A stretch of DNA of 64,000 nt from Peribolospora baueri. Lineage: Eukaryota; Basidiomycota; Peribolosporomycetes; Peribolosporales; Peribolosporaceae. Under the pieces are notes generated by a model. That model worked only from the letters and a program-made list of their open reading frames with translations, did no database searches and was not told the DNA's origin. Each line of letters starts with the position of its first letter. Within the stretch, counting starts at the first letter, position 1. Of the stretch, positions 35,793-45,910 are shown piece after piece. The translations under genes were made by a program, and so were the position numbers. The DNA is taken from positions 310,001 through 374,000 of the forward strand of contig JAMDHS010000004.1 in NCBI GenBank assembly GCA_029717555.1, in the 5' to 3' direction.

Positions 35793-37605
35793 CTAGCGCC
35801 CGGCCGCTCCTACACCTAGGTGCGCCTTGAGCCGCTCCCTGACGCCCTTCTCAGCGACGGCCAGCTCCGTCTTGTTCGTCTCTGCGTACAGCTTCTCCAA
35901 CGGGTTCTCCTCGCCCGTCTTCTCCAGTTCCGCTTCGATCGCCTGGAACTCTTTGGCGAACGCACCGTTGAGAACGCGCTCGTGGAGCACGGTCCGGATG
36001 AACTGGCGGATCGGCGCGGCTGGATAGAGCAAAGAGAAGACGAGCAGCAGAAAGAAAAAAAAAGAAAGGACAGCGTCAGCGACCATCGAAAGCAGGACAG
36101 AAAAGCGGGCGGTCCAAAGGCCGACACAAGACGAGACGAGACACGCTAAACTCACCATCCACGTTCAGCGCGCCTCGCAGCTGTCCGAACTGGGACACGC
36201 TCGAGTGGTACCTAAGCTGCTCGATGAACCCCACTTCGGCGGCGCGCTCAAAGATCTCCGCTGGCTCCTACGAGTCGGCGGAGGGACGACGACGATGCAA
36301 GGCGAATCAAACAGAAGGTACACGTGTCAGCTCCCATTTCATCCGGGCAAGGTGGAAAGGTGGAACGGCAGGAGACAAACCGACCTTGCTCATCCACATT
36401 TCGTAACAAAGTGCCTCATCGCTGCATCCGGCCTCCTTGAGGACGGAAAAGGCCTCTCGGAAGCAGGAGATGATCATCGGCCACAAGGCCTGCTCGGCCA
36501 AAAGGTCCATCGCCGTTTCCTCGCGCACGGACGACTGGATGGCGCCGGCACGCGTCGCTCCGATGCCCTTGGCGAGAGCCAGCGACAGCGCGTGGCCGTT
36601 TCCGGTGCCGTCCTGATCGGGGAGAAGAGACAAGACTTGAGCGAGAGAGAGAGAGGGCGAGCGCGAGGACGCCGGGTGTGAAGTGAAACATCCTCGAACA
36701 CGATGGCCCACTCACCTGCTCCACCTGTCAAGTCGCATCGACGAACAGAGAGCGGTGCGAAACGGCAAAGTGAGCTTTTCTTCTCCTTTAAGGAAGAAGA
36801 AAAAAATTCATTCGACCCGTTCGCCAACTCACGGAAACAAAACAAGGAAACCCTTGGCCGCTCGTGAACGTCGACCGGACGCTGATGCCGATCATGCGAG
36901 GCGCGACCATGACGACGTCCAACGACTTTGCGAGCTCGAGCAAGCCGTAAAAGACGTTGTAGCCGCTCGCCACGACGACGCACGCGTGCGGCTGGAGGTG
37001 CGGGCCGATGGTCTCGTTGAAGACGCGCGGCTGGACTTGATCGGGGATGAGGAGGAAGAGGACTGTCGAAGTGGGGTGCATGGGGAGGAGGGGCGAAGGC
37101 GCGGGGAATAAAGGAAATCGGGCGGAAGGGAGCAAGGCCAGTCAGTGAGTGGCCGTCCGTCCATCACCGCCGCGCCCCAGCCCCATCTCCGCCGTCCACG
37201 CACCATCAGCGACCTTGGCCGCTTCCTCAAAGGAATGGATAACCTCAAAGCCGTCCTTCTTGGCCTCGTCAGCGAACGAGTCCTCACGGTTCGCCACGAG
37301 AATGTCCGTGATCCCACTGTCCCGTAGGTTCTGTGCTTGGGCCGAGCCCTGGTTGCCGTACCTTACCGGGAGCGCCGACGGTAGAGGTGCAGGTCAGAGA
37401 GTGTGTGATCCACCACGTCATGAGCTCGAGGAACACAGTCAGGACAAAGGACCCGCCGAATCACTCCTACGCGGTCACCGCACTCTCTATAACCAACCGC
37501 AAGCCGGCTCGCCGGCATGCCTACTCACCCGACAAAGACAACCTTCTTGCCCTTGAGCAAGCCCAGGTCGGCGTCCGCGTCGTAGTAGATCTTGGCGGTG
37601 GGCAT
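35793..37605 (-). CDS. Ketol-acid reductoisomerase-like protein, altered active site
   Basis: Seven exons, 37605-37529, 37361-37204, 37062-36833, 36724-36716 (9 nt, encoding VEQ), 36612-36385, 36267-36156 and 36019-35793, give 346 residues. The Rossmann loop is VGYGNQGSAQAQNLRDSG, with an NADPH-type ANREDS turn. Then come FLLIPDQVQ, GIGATRAGA, MDLLAEQALW and a KARI-type helical C-terminus (HSSVSQFGQLRG). No mitochondrial presequence is present, unlike fungal Ilv5. Key family positions differ: the usual HGFNIHF is SGYNVFY and the usual APKGPG is APRMIG, so the catalytic His and Lys are missing. The Asp and Glu metal ligands in MDLLAEQ remain. It may act on another substrate or be a non-enzymatic paralogue, so branched-chain amino acid synthesis should not be assumed. 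Confidence 0.87.
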
Positions 37606-37915
37606 TGTGAAAAAGGTGGTCTGGTCTGAGTTTCGGTTTGGGATTGGATCGCCGTGGAGAGAGAGGCGGTGAGCAGTGGCTACTGATGGGCGATGGGGTC
37701 AGGGACAGAGTCGAGGTCGAGCAGCTAGGCAGGTTGCTTGTGAGGCAAAAGACGATAAAAAGGGAAGGACAAGGTTGATGATGATCCTCGACCACCTCGT
37801 CCCTCCCCGCGGGCTATATGGGTTTTCTCGCCTTGCCTTTCATGAGCAAGAGAACGTGCGAGTCGTGTCCTTCTTGACTCACTCAAGACGAGCCGGTCCG
37901 AGTCCCGGACATGCG

Positions 37916-37949
<34 letters not shown>

Positions 37950-38469
37950 TGTACCTCGTCATTCCCTCTGCCCTCCACCTCCTTCTCGCTCGTGGCTGGA
38001 GCCTGCTCGGCGATCTTTGTCGAGACCGATACGATAATCTATCGTTTGACTTCTTCTCCTCCCTCCGCCATCTGCGGGGAAAACTGCACCCGCACCACCC
38101 CGCGCGTCGGACCGGTGCCGCAGCGCTCCGCCGGCAAGCCTGGGGGGGGACATGTGACAAATGCAGATGGTGTCCGCACCCGCCCCTCTCGAGCGAAGGG
38201 TGACACGCGAACATGAAATACAAATGCCCTTCAGCTGTCCACGATGGATTGCGGGAATAAGAGGGGGGCATTTAGATGTTACAGGCTGCTGTTTCGGTAC
38301 AGATGGGAGGTGCAGGAACTGGGACCTCCGGCGGCCATCGCTCGAGTCGAGCGCCAGAAGCGGAGCGAGAGTAAGATGGAGACGGGGAACGTACTCTATT
38401 TGGGACGGTAACCGGGGAAGGGACAGATGGCGCGAGGGCCCGACCCTACCCGTCCATAACGGCGGGTGC
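37606..38469. other. Intergenic with poly-G tract
   Basis: This 864 bp stretch lies upstream of the KARI-like gene and downstream of the second dehydrogenase. Apart from the G32 tract described separately it has no supported feature. Confidence 0.5.
37917..37948 (+). repeat. G32 homopolymer
   Basis: Thirty-two uninterrupted G on the + strand. Long G runs can fold into quadruplexes and are prone to slippage. The exact length in the living strain may differ, because such tracts are hard to sequence. Confidence 0.95.
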
Positions 38470-39678
38470 TCAGTGCGCGACATCGTCGTGGTCCGTGCTC
38501 TCCGCCACGTCTCGGCGAGCGACGACCTGCCTCAGCTTCTCCTCCAAGGCCGCCTGGCCGCCGGCAAGACAGTCGCGGCCCACCGCGATCCTCAACTCCG
38601 GCTCCCTCCCGTCGGCGTACATCCCCGTCCCCGTTACTGCTTCAATGACCCTCGTGACCGCCTTGTTCGGGTCTCCTGCCTGCTTACCCGAGAGGTCGGA
38701 GAAGAAGGTGCGGGTGTCTTTGTTCAGTTTGTCATAGACTTCGATCCTGTTGGTCGAATAAGTGATCGACTCCTTGGAAAGGAAGCGCGTGCGGAAGACG
38801 CCCGGTTCGAGGATGAAGACGCGGATGCCGAAGGGGGCCACCTCCTCGGAGAGACCTTCGGACATGCCTGGGAGAGGGAAGATGAGAGGCGCACAAGTGT
38901 CAGCGCCAGCTTTGGCCGATGGAACGGAGAGGAAGAACGATCGGAGGCGAAGGTCGGGAACACAAAGGCGGAACGAACCTATACCCACTTTCGACGGCAC
39001 ATTTGGTCATGCTATACAGCGAGCTTCCTGGTAAGGTCCTCAAGGCGGCGATAGAGCTCACGTTGACGATCGTCCCAGATCTACGTTTGCGCATGTATGG
39101 CAGAAAGGCGCGGGTGACATTGATCAGGCCGACTGAGGCGAGAGGAGGGTGAGAAAGGAGGAGCGGATGGGAAGGGGGAATGGGACGTTCGCAAAGGTGA
39201 CCTGGGACGACGAATCGACAGAGGCACACAGTGAGTCAGACGGGGACTCACAGACGTTCGTGTCCATGATCTTCTGCGTCTCTTCTGGCCTGAACGTGAG
39301 AAAGAGGGAAGTGTCTCAACGTGGACTGCAAAGGACGTGCGACAGGCGACTCTACCGCACCGCGCTCTACCGCACCGCGTCCCCTCGTACTCACGTAGCC
39401 TCCTCGACGGTCGAGAACAGCACGTATCCGGCGTTGTTGACGAGCACGTCCACCCTCCCGTGAATTGCGACGGCCTCCTCGGCCGTCTTGTGCAGGCTCT
39501 CCAGCGGACTGGTAACGTCCAGCGGGACTACGTCCGCGCCCCGCGCCTTGACGCGTTCGAGCTTGGCCACGTCCCGCGCCGTCGCGATCACCTTATCGCC
39601 CCGAGCTAGGGCTTGCAGCACAAAGGCTTCGCCAAAGCCGGCCGAAGAGCCAGTAACAAGCCAGACGAGGGGTGTCAT
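38470..39678 (-). CDS. Classical short-chain dehydrogenase (second SDR)
   Basis: Four exons, 39678-39395, 39289-39252 (38 nt), 39132-38989 and 38867-38470, give 287 residues. The SDR signature is complete: WLVTGSSAGFGEAFV at the N-terminus, VDVLVNNAGY, IVNVSSIAALR with the catalytic Ser, YSMTK with Tyr/Lys, then LEPGVFRTRF. The LVTGSSAGFG loop and the ATARD second strand suggest NADP preference. Proteins of this branch are often annotated as oxidoreductases of unknown substrate. The gene has the same orientation as the KARI-like gene and ends upstream of its start. The donor of exon 3 (GTGGGT) is non-consensus but keeps CAVESMSEGL in frame. Confidence 0.9.
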
Positions 39679-39866
39679 TAAGCTTGTCGAGTTGGTGGGG
39701 GGAAGAAGTGGAAGCCTTGGTCGTGCGTGTGGACCGAAGAGGCCAGAGTCGCGTGGCCGCTTGCTGTGGTGAAGAAGAAGAGGAAATGAGCAGACAAGTT
39801 TCTGGACGGGTTTACGAATGCATAGTCCGGAGCCGTATTTATGTCTCGGACGCCAAGGACGGCTGT

Positions 39867-40133
39867 CTGGACTCGAGGTGGAGGTGGACTGTATTTGGAT
39901 TCGGTGGAATGGCTCGTGTGGAGGTGGAGGGCCCGTCAGCCTCCTTTCAACACCATTTACGCTCCATCACGCACCACGACAACCGCTGTGGAGCCGAGGA
40001 CTCGCTGTCGTTCAAGTCACATTCCTGGACTCGAGGTGGAGGTGGACTGTATTTGGATTTGGTGGAATGGCTCGTGTGGAGGTGGAGGGCCCGCCAGCCT
40101 TCTTCCTTCCAACACCATTTACGCTCCATCACG
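39867..40133 (+). repeat. Pair of approximately 105-bp direct repeats
   Basis: Copy 1 spans about 39867-39971 and copy 2 about 40025-40133. Both start ctggactcgaggtggaggtg and end at gctccatcacg. They differ by a few substitutions and a 4-bp insertion (tcttcctt region). The spacer is about 53 bp. No terminal inverted repeats, target duplication or coding frame were recognised. Confidence 0.9.
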
Positions 40134-40382
40134 TGGAGGCGAGGATTCCGCTATCGTGAGGCGAGAGCACACGTGATAGCCACCGCGGATTGTGACCGGC
40201 TGCTTATCACAACAGACGGCGCGGCCACACTACACTGGCTGGCTAAGCTGGCCAAGCGACAGCTCGCTTTAGCCTTGTGTGAACGGCGGAGGCGGGCGAA
40301 GCAAAGGCGTTCGGGGTCGAAGACGACAGATGTCGGCCTGCTCGGAGGCTCGTTCTCCCGCTCCCACACTCCAATCAAACGA

Positions 40383-40419
40383 TGGCAAGCCTGGCAAGCC
40401 TGGCAAGCCTGGCAAGCCT
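40383..40419 (+). repeat. 9-bp minisatellite, four copies
   Basis: Four head-to-tail copies of tggcaagcc, followed by unique sequence. On the minus strand the same unit reads ggcttgcca. Confidence 0.9.
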
Positions 40420-41233
40420 CGACTTGAGCGGCATAGAGTTGTCCCACAGAAGCCCATGCCAAGTCGAGCGTCCTATGTCGAACCCCATCCAGCTCGACGC
40501 TTGACCCTTCCCTTCTCCGCGCCGACCCTCGCCCAGAGTCGGGCATAAGGGGGGAAGTGCTGGGAACAAAGAAGGGAGGGAGGGAAAGGAGGGGACAGGG
40601 GATGGTTTTCGGCAAAGCGAAGGAATCCCGAATGGTACAGAGGAGGGAAAGGACGTCCACAGATGCTCCAGACGGGTAGAGAGGGTGGAAAGGAGAAAAC
40701 GGAGGCGTTCGGAACGTCGACTCTCATTGGGGGGCGAAAAATAGAACACGCGGTAGGCCGCGGCCAAAGAAGGACAATGACTAGGACGCCGGCCGAGCTG
40801 AGAGGAGACGAGTGACGGGGGGAAGCGGCGTTCGTATGCCGCGCCAAGGGCAGGGTACCCGGAAAAGGAGTGCGTCGGGACATGGATAGAGTAACAGGGG
40901 GGAACGAGTGGAGGATCGGCAAGGACAAAAAGGCCTGACCGGGTCAGAGAAAACGCGTAGAAAGATTCACCGTCCATGAGTGAGATCGTTTGAAACCTCG
41001 AAGGCGGGGCGGGCGAGGGGGACGAGACGAAGAAGAAAAGGGAGAGGAAAGTAAGTCCGTACGGGGAACGGTGAGGAACTATCGTCCTCAGAAAAAAAAC
41101 AACGACAACGACCGGGGGAAAAAGGAGAGTGGGAACGGCCAATGCTATGAAAAAGTCCACAGGGATGGCCGCAAACCCGTCTCCTTTCCGCCGACGGCCA
41201 AATGAGAACCGATCGACTGCCTCTCCTCGCGCC

Positions 41234-42446
41234 TCAGCCATCGTGATACGGCGGCCCACTGACGCCATGGCCCGCGTGCGGGTCATCGTAGTATGCCCCG
41301 CCGTAGCCCTGGCCATAGCCTGGCATCGCCGGCTGGTCGTAATAGCCGCCGCCCGCGGCGGCATGACCGTAGTGAGCGCCGGGGTCGCCGTATGCCGCGC
41401 TGGGGTCGTCGTAATACCCCGCTGGCGCCGCCGCCGCTCCTGGCGCATTGTAATGGCTCGCACTGGGCGCGGTGAATGACTCGCGAGAGGCACCCATGCC
41501 GCCTGCCTCGGAGATCGAAGCGTCATCACCCATGTCGAAGCCGGCACCGCCGGTCCGGCGAGCGGGAAGTGGGTGCAGAGCGGAGCTGTCACCGTCGGCG
41601 GCGAGCTCGGGCCACTTGATCTCGCCTGTGGGGATGCGACAAGGGGTCCGTAAAGAGGGTCAATTATGCTCAGAGTCAAAGAGGCTCAAACCTCGCCAAA
41701 ACGACGGCGGCTCGTCCCTATCGCCACTCACCATCGTCATCGTCGAACCCAGAGAATCGCTTCTGGCCAAACTTGACGTACAAGAAGATGGCCGTGGCGA
41801 GGAGTGCGACTCCGCCGACAACGCTGACACCGATGATGAGACCCGTACGGTTCGAGCTGCTGCTGCCCGAGCCGGAGGAATCACTCGAGGGAGTCGAGGA
41901 AGGGGCGTCGGGAGTACTAGAAGAGGTGATTACGACCGAGTTGCTGAGGGTGGTCGTCACCACGACCGGAGTCGTGTCAGACGAGCTGGAGGAAGACGAG
42001 CTCGCGCTCGATGAGGCGGAGCTGCGTGTGGACGAGGCCGAAGACGCAGAAGAAGAGGAGGCCGAGCTGCTGGATGTAGGGGTGGGCTTGTTGGTAGACA
42101 CGGGGATGGTGAGCAAGGGGGTGGTAGCAGGGGGAGTCGAGTGATCTGTACTGCTGGCCGCGGCGGTCGGTGGCGGGGAGTTATCGGTTGAGCCGCCGAT
42201 AAGAGGGATGTCACGGCGAACGAGCTCTGGCGCGAGAGTAGGGAAGACGTCTTGTCGGCGTTCGGCGCCGTCCTCAACAGGGTTGCCGGCGAGTGCGCGT
42301 CGTTGGAGACGGTGATGTTGGACAGGGGCGCCGTGGCGCCTTTGCATGACGGCGAGGTCGCCTGGCTCTACGGCATCGTCGAGGGCGGTGACCACCTGGG
42401 AGCACGCGGCGGCGGCGAGCAAGGAGACGAGGAGCCGTATTCTCAT
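41234..42446 (-). CDS. Ser/Thr-rich single-pass membrane protein, sensor-like
   Basis: Two exons, 42446-41732 and 41625-41234, joined in phase 1, give about 368 residues. A signal peptide (MRIRLLVSLLAAAACSQVV) precedes an ectodomain with KR/RR sites and a dense Ser/Thr mucin-like stretch (about 90-190), likely O-mannosylated. One membrane helix follows (LIIGVSVVGGVALLATAIFLY, about 206-226). The cytosolic part starts KFGQKRFSGFDDDDGEIKWPE and ends in a Gly/Tyr/Pro-rich tail with repeated YYD and YGD motifs. This layout resembles fungal cell-wall sensors (Mid2/Wsc and SKG6-type proteins), but no cysteine-rich WSC domain is present. A sensor role is an inference. It lies in a window that also holds a RhoGEF of the same pathway. 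Confidence 0.82.
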
Positions 42447-43541
42447 GGGCGGGAGGAAGGCGGAGAGGAGAGGCGAAAGGATCGGGGGGGGGATAAGGGA
42501 ACAGGGTGGAAGTACGGACGGAGGTAGGTGCTGGTTGGCGGTCAGGAATAGACTACTTAGACGCGCTATCAGGAGTAAAAAGCTGGCGGCGGCGACGGTG
42601 CTCTAGGTGCGTAGCGACGGGGCTGCTTTGGTGGTTGGAGAGTCAACCGCAGATCCTTCTTCGCTAACGGACGTGTTGAGCTGTGCGGCTCGGAGAGGCC
42701 ACTTGACTTGCGTCTGACGGTGGGGCGAGCAGTCGAAGCGGGCGCAGCGAAAAGGAGGCGGTGGTGCGCCGGTGGAAAGCTGCGGGAGGTGACCAATTGA
42801 AGAGATTGGGGAGAGGTGACGTCGGTCAACGACGTATCGCTGGAGACGGCGGAGGCGAGAGTGAGGAGGGAGTTGAGAGTGGCGGTGAACGAGGAATGAC
42901 GAAGATGTGCGTCGAAGAGAGGTAGTCAGAGGTAGAGAAGAAAGGGACCAACGATGGCGACGACCGCCGGCGGGAGGAATTGAAGGGGTCTCCGTCCGGC
43001 ACGGGGTGTAAGCACCGGCGTCTAATAACCATTAGAACCGTCTAGGGGCCCTCTTCATTTCTGGGCGGGGCAGTGTTACCAGCTAACGCTTGCTGCGGCA
43101 GCTCCACGTCTGGGCAAACGCCTCGGGCGGTGCGAGCGAGCGTCGGCCGACTCTTGTCCCTCATCTCTCTGTGTTCTGCCCGCCATGGCAGTCGGTCAAT
43201 GAACAAAGGCCGAGGTCACTCAGGTGCTGTCCACTATGCACACGTTCTGTAATGCCCTCGACTGCTGTCCTGGCGACGTCCGGCGAGCGCTCGTCGCGTA
43301 GCTCGAGGTGACATTTGCGCACTGTCCCACCGAGCAACGACTCAGTCGAAGCAGAGAGAGGAGAGGATGTGTGACGGAAGGCGGTTTGTCATCCCTTTCG
43401 ATTGCATCCCTTTCGATGACCAGTGCCATCGTTCTTCGTTCATGAACGAGCTCGAACAAGACGAACCCTGGCGGGCAACCTCCCACGATCTGGCAGGCGA
43501 TCTCCCAAGGCCTGGCCTCATTCGCCCCTGCACCGAACCGG
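42447..43541. other. Intergenic, no gene seen
   Basis: This 1.1 kb stretch lies between two minus-strand genes. Frames up to about 110 residues exist on both strands but show no domain, signal peptide or plausible splice partner. It holds the promoter of the membrane protein gene. Confidence 0.45.
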
Positions 43542-44333
43542 TCAGTCTTCACCCTCCACATCGTACCACTCCTCCTCCAAAACTTTCTTCCCCTTCCTTG
43601 TTTCCTTGGTCTTCTTGACCTCCCTTCTGCCCGGAACCCTCTCCACCTCCACCATCTGCCCTTTAATATAGACCTTGGCTGGCCTCACCGCCTCGGTCAA
43701 CCTGCCGCCCTTGCCACGCACGGGCTCCGCCTCGGCTGTCTCGTGTCCCCGGCCGAGGAGGCGAGCGCGGGCGCGCTTCCTTTCCGCGCGCGCTTCCTTC
43801 TTGGCCAGCATCCGCTCATCTTCCTCGGCCAAGGACACGTCGATGGCGTCGCCCCGAAAGCGGGGGGTGAGACTGTTGACGAGGGCTGAAGATGATGGAA
43901 GGAGCCGAACAGAGTTCGTAAGAGTGTGGGTTCGAGGGGAGAGGGGGGAGTGCGGGGGAAAGCAAAGCGCGTCAGTCCTGATGGAATGCACGGGAAGGAG
44001 CGCCGGCAAAGAGAGAGGGCGAGGATGCGTGTGAAACACAAAGAGAGAAAGCGAGCGTCTTTCGACCTGACCCACCGTCATGCATGGGCGTTTCTCTGGT
44101 GTAGTACTTGGTCCAGTCCTTGTTTTTGCGCGCCATCACCGTATCAGGCACCTTGGGGGCATTGCGCTGGTGGTCCGAGTCGAGGTGGATGATGGCCTCT
44201 GTTGAGGCGAGGATAGGAAGAAGGCGGCGGCTGAAGATGAGAGAAATGCGCTCGAGAAGACTTTCTCCAAGTGTGCGAGGTGCTCACTGCTGATGGACTT
44301 GAAATCCCTCCATGACGTCTCGTGTCCGGGCAT
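43542..44333 (-). CDS. Small basic protein of unknown function
   Basis: Three exons, 44333-44288, 44198-44076 and 43885-43542, keep phase 1 and 1 and give 170 residues. The N-terminal half holds MARKNKDWTKYYTRETPMHD. A helical, highly charged segment (EEDERMLAKKEARAERKRAR) follows, then a basic C-terminal region (RREVKKTKETRKGKKVLEEE) ending WYDVEGED. No signal peptide, membrane segment or known domain is seen. The Arg/Lys clusters would suit nucleic-acid binding or nuclear localisation, which is only an inference. The good splice sites and open frames support a real gene. Confidence 0.65.
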
Positions 44334-45013
44334 CCTGGCCGTTTCTGGCTGTCGTTTCTATACGCTCTCAGCGGCCCTGGGGCACAGTTATAGGAGCGCA
44401 ATCTAGAGGGGGCTCTGAAAAATTTCGGTCCGCCAGCGGTATCCCCAGGTATGTATGTGCGTTTGCCAGCTGGCTCGTCATGGGCGCAAAGCTGAACAAG
44501 CAAGACGGTCGTTGCTCCTCGCGCGAGTCGGAGGGATGGATGGCCAGTGCGCGTGAGGCGGACGGCGAGTTAGGGTTAGATCGAAGTGACATCACTCGGT
44601 GGTGGCTTTGGATTTTGACCGTCTCTTCCTAACTACTCGTCGACTAACTTGGCTTACCTGATCACGGAGGGAAAGGAGTGGTAGTGGCGATGGAGAGTTG
44701 CAGAAGTCCGACGAAGATGTCATAGTGATCGCTGCGAGGCTGGGCCGGCGGGAGGAAGAGAGGAAAAGGCTGGCCAAGTCGGGTCGGGTCGTCCGACCCC
44801 TCTTCCTCCTACCAGCTCACACATCCTTCTACGTCCAACTCACGCACTCATCTGTAAGGGACGGCACCCATCGGTTTTGCTCACACGCCGGCTGACTAGC
44901 TTGCTTGCCGCCTATATTATTTGCGCTTCCTTTTTCAGCCGCCCGCGTGGAGCGCTTTCTTCCCAAGATAGCAATCATCTCGCGCCCCCTTCGCATCAGG
45001 ATCATCCGCCGTC
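44334..45013. promoter_or_regulatory. Divergent intergenic region upstream of the small tandem pair
   Basis: This 680 bp stretch lies between outward-pointing genes. A single ttagggttag motif at about 44572-44581 resembles a telomere unit but is not repeated. No coding region is supported. Confidence 0.4.
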
Positions 45014-45491
45014 ATGTCCGGCGTCACTACCGACGACCAGTTCAAGAAGACCACCCAGACGGTCGGGCCGACGACGCACGACATGCACGAGGACATTTTG
45101 AAAAGCCCGCCGCGGAACGGCCCGGACGGTTACCACGACGCCAAGACGGCCGTCAGCATGACATGGAGAACAAGGGGTACGCGACGCAGGCGACCAAGGA
45201 GCAAGTGGACGAGATGGCCGAGGTGCGTATGTCGTAGGTACGGTGATTTGATATCCTAATTTTTTCCTTTTCCGGAGCGACGCTTGGAACTCCAATCCTC
45301 ACCTGGTTTTCTCTCCCTTGCGTAAATTCTGTGACTCTTTGTGACAGATGAAGGAGAAGCTAGATAAGCGCGGGAAGGTTGCCCCAGTAAATCTTGCGTC
45401 CATCCATCCGTCTCGCGCGCTCGCGCCAAACCGAACCGGCCCGGCAACCTTGCGGTCACCGTCGAAACGATTGTGTACAAATAGCGGATGA
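45014..45491 (+). pseudogene. Small paralogue A, apparently frameshifted copy
   Basis: Exon 1 (45014-45222) opens MSGVTTDDQFKKTTQTVG and runs THDMHEDILKSPPR, matching its neighbour at 45911. The match continues as HDMENKGYATQATKEQVDEM, but in another frame. One base appears to be missing near 45150-45157, where the read-through frame turns into MTWRTRG. After a normal GTGCGT donor at 45223, exon 2 (45348-45491) reads MKEKLDKRGKVAPV and then diverges to a short tail. Either this copy is broken, or the base is a sequence error and the gene makes about 115 residues. The function of the family is unknown; it is small, hydrophilic and charged. Confidence 0.55.
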
Positions 45492-45910
45492 AATGCGACG
45501 AAGCCTTGTCCAGCCTTTTCGAGCATTCATCAGCGACGGTCGATCGATCGGATCGGTCGACAGGAAACTAGTGAAACGGGTCGAAGAGACCCGTGTGGTC
45601 CGATCGCGGTGTTCGCTTTCTGGCAGAGGTCTTGTTCGACACGCTTCATGTCCAGCACTCGCATCAGTCAGCTGACCACGGCAGTGTTATGCTCGGTCGA
45701 CAAGCTGGACGGAGGAGGAGGGACGCTTGGAACGGACGTCCTAAAACCCTTGACCTCTCGCTGACTAGCTCCCCTTCATCGACAAGACCTGAGCTTCCGT
45801 CCCGTCCGACCTCGTCCGGGACAAGACGAGCCGAAACCACCGACACGAGCCCCATCCCCCCCTTCCCCCCACAGTCGACCTTCCGGCCCTACGTCCGTCC
45901 GTCAACAACG
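45492..45910. other. Spacer between the tandem paralogues
   Basis: This 419 bp stretch holds the 3' end of copy A and the promoter of copy B. It has a (gatc/gatcg) cluster at 45540-45560 and a pyrimidine-rich leader before the ATG at 45911. No other feature is seen. Confidence 0.4.

Larger units (their letters stand above)
39679..41233. other. Intergenic with direct repeats
   Basis: No gene is supported over 1.55 kb. The 434-residue minus frame ending at 40375 mostly reads intergenic and antisense sequence and overlaps the real C-terminal exon of the membrane protein in another frame. Two copies of an approximately 105-bp repeat and a 9-bp minisatellite lie here and are listed separately. 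Confidence 0.55.

Noticed and set aside
39867-40133. Direct repeats as ends of a mobile element
   Set aside because: The copies are only 53 bp apart, with no coding sequence, terminal inverted repeats or target duplication between or around them.
40375-41679. 434-residue minus-strand frame
   Set aside because: It overlaps the true C-terminal exon of the Ser/Thr-rich membrane protein in another frame and then reads repeat-bearing intergenic DNA.
44572-44581. Telomere-like ttagggttag
   Set aside because: Only two partial units; no array, so no evidence of an internal telomere.
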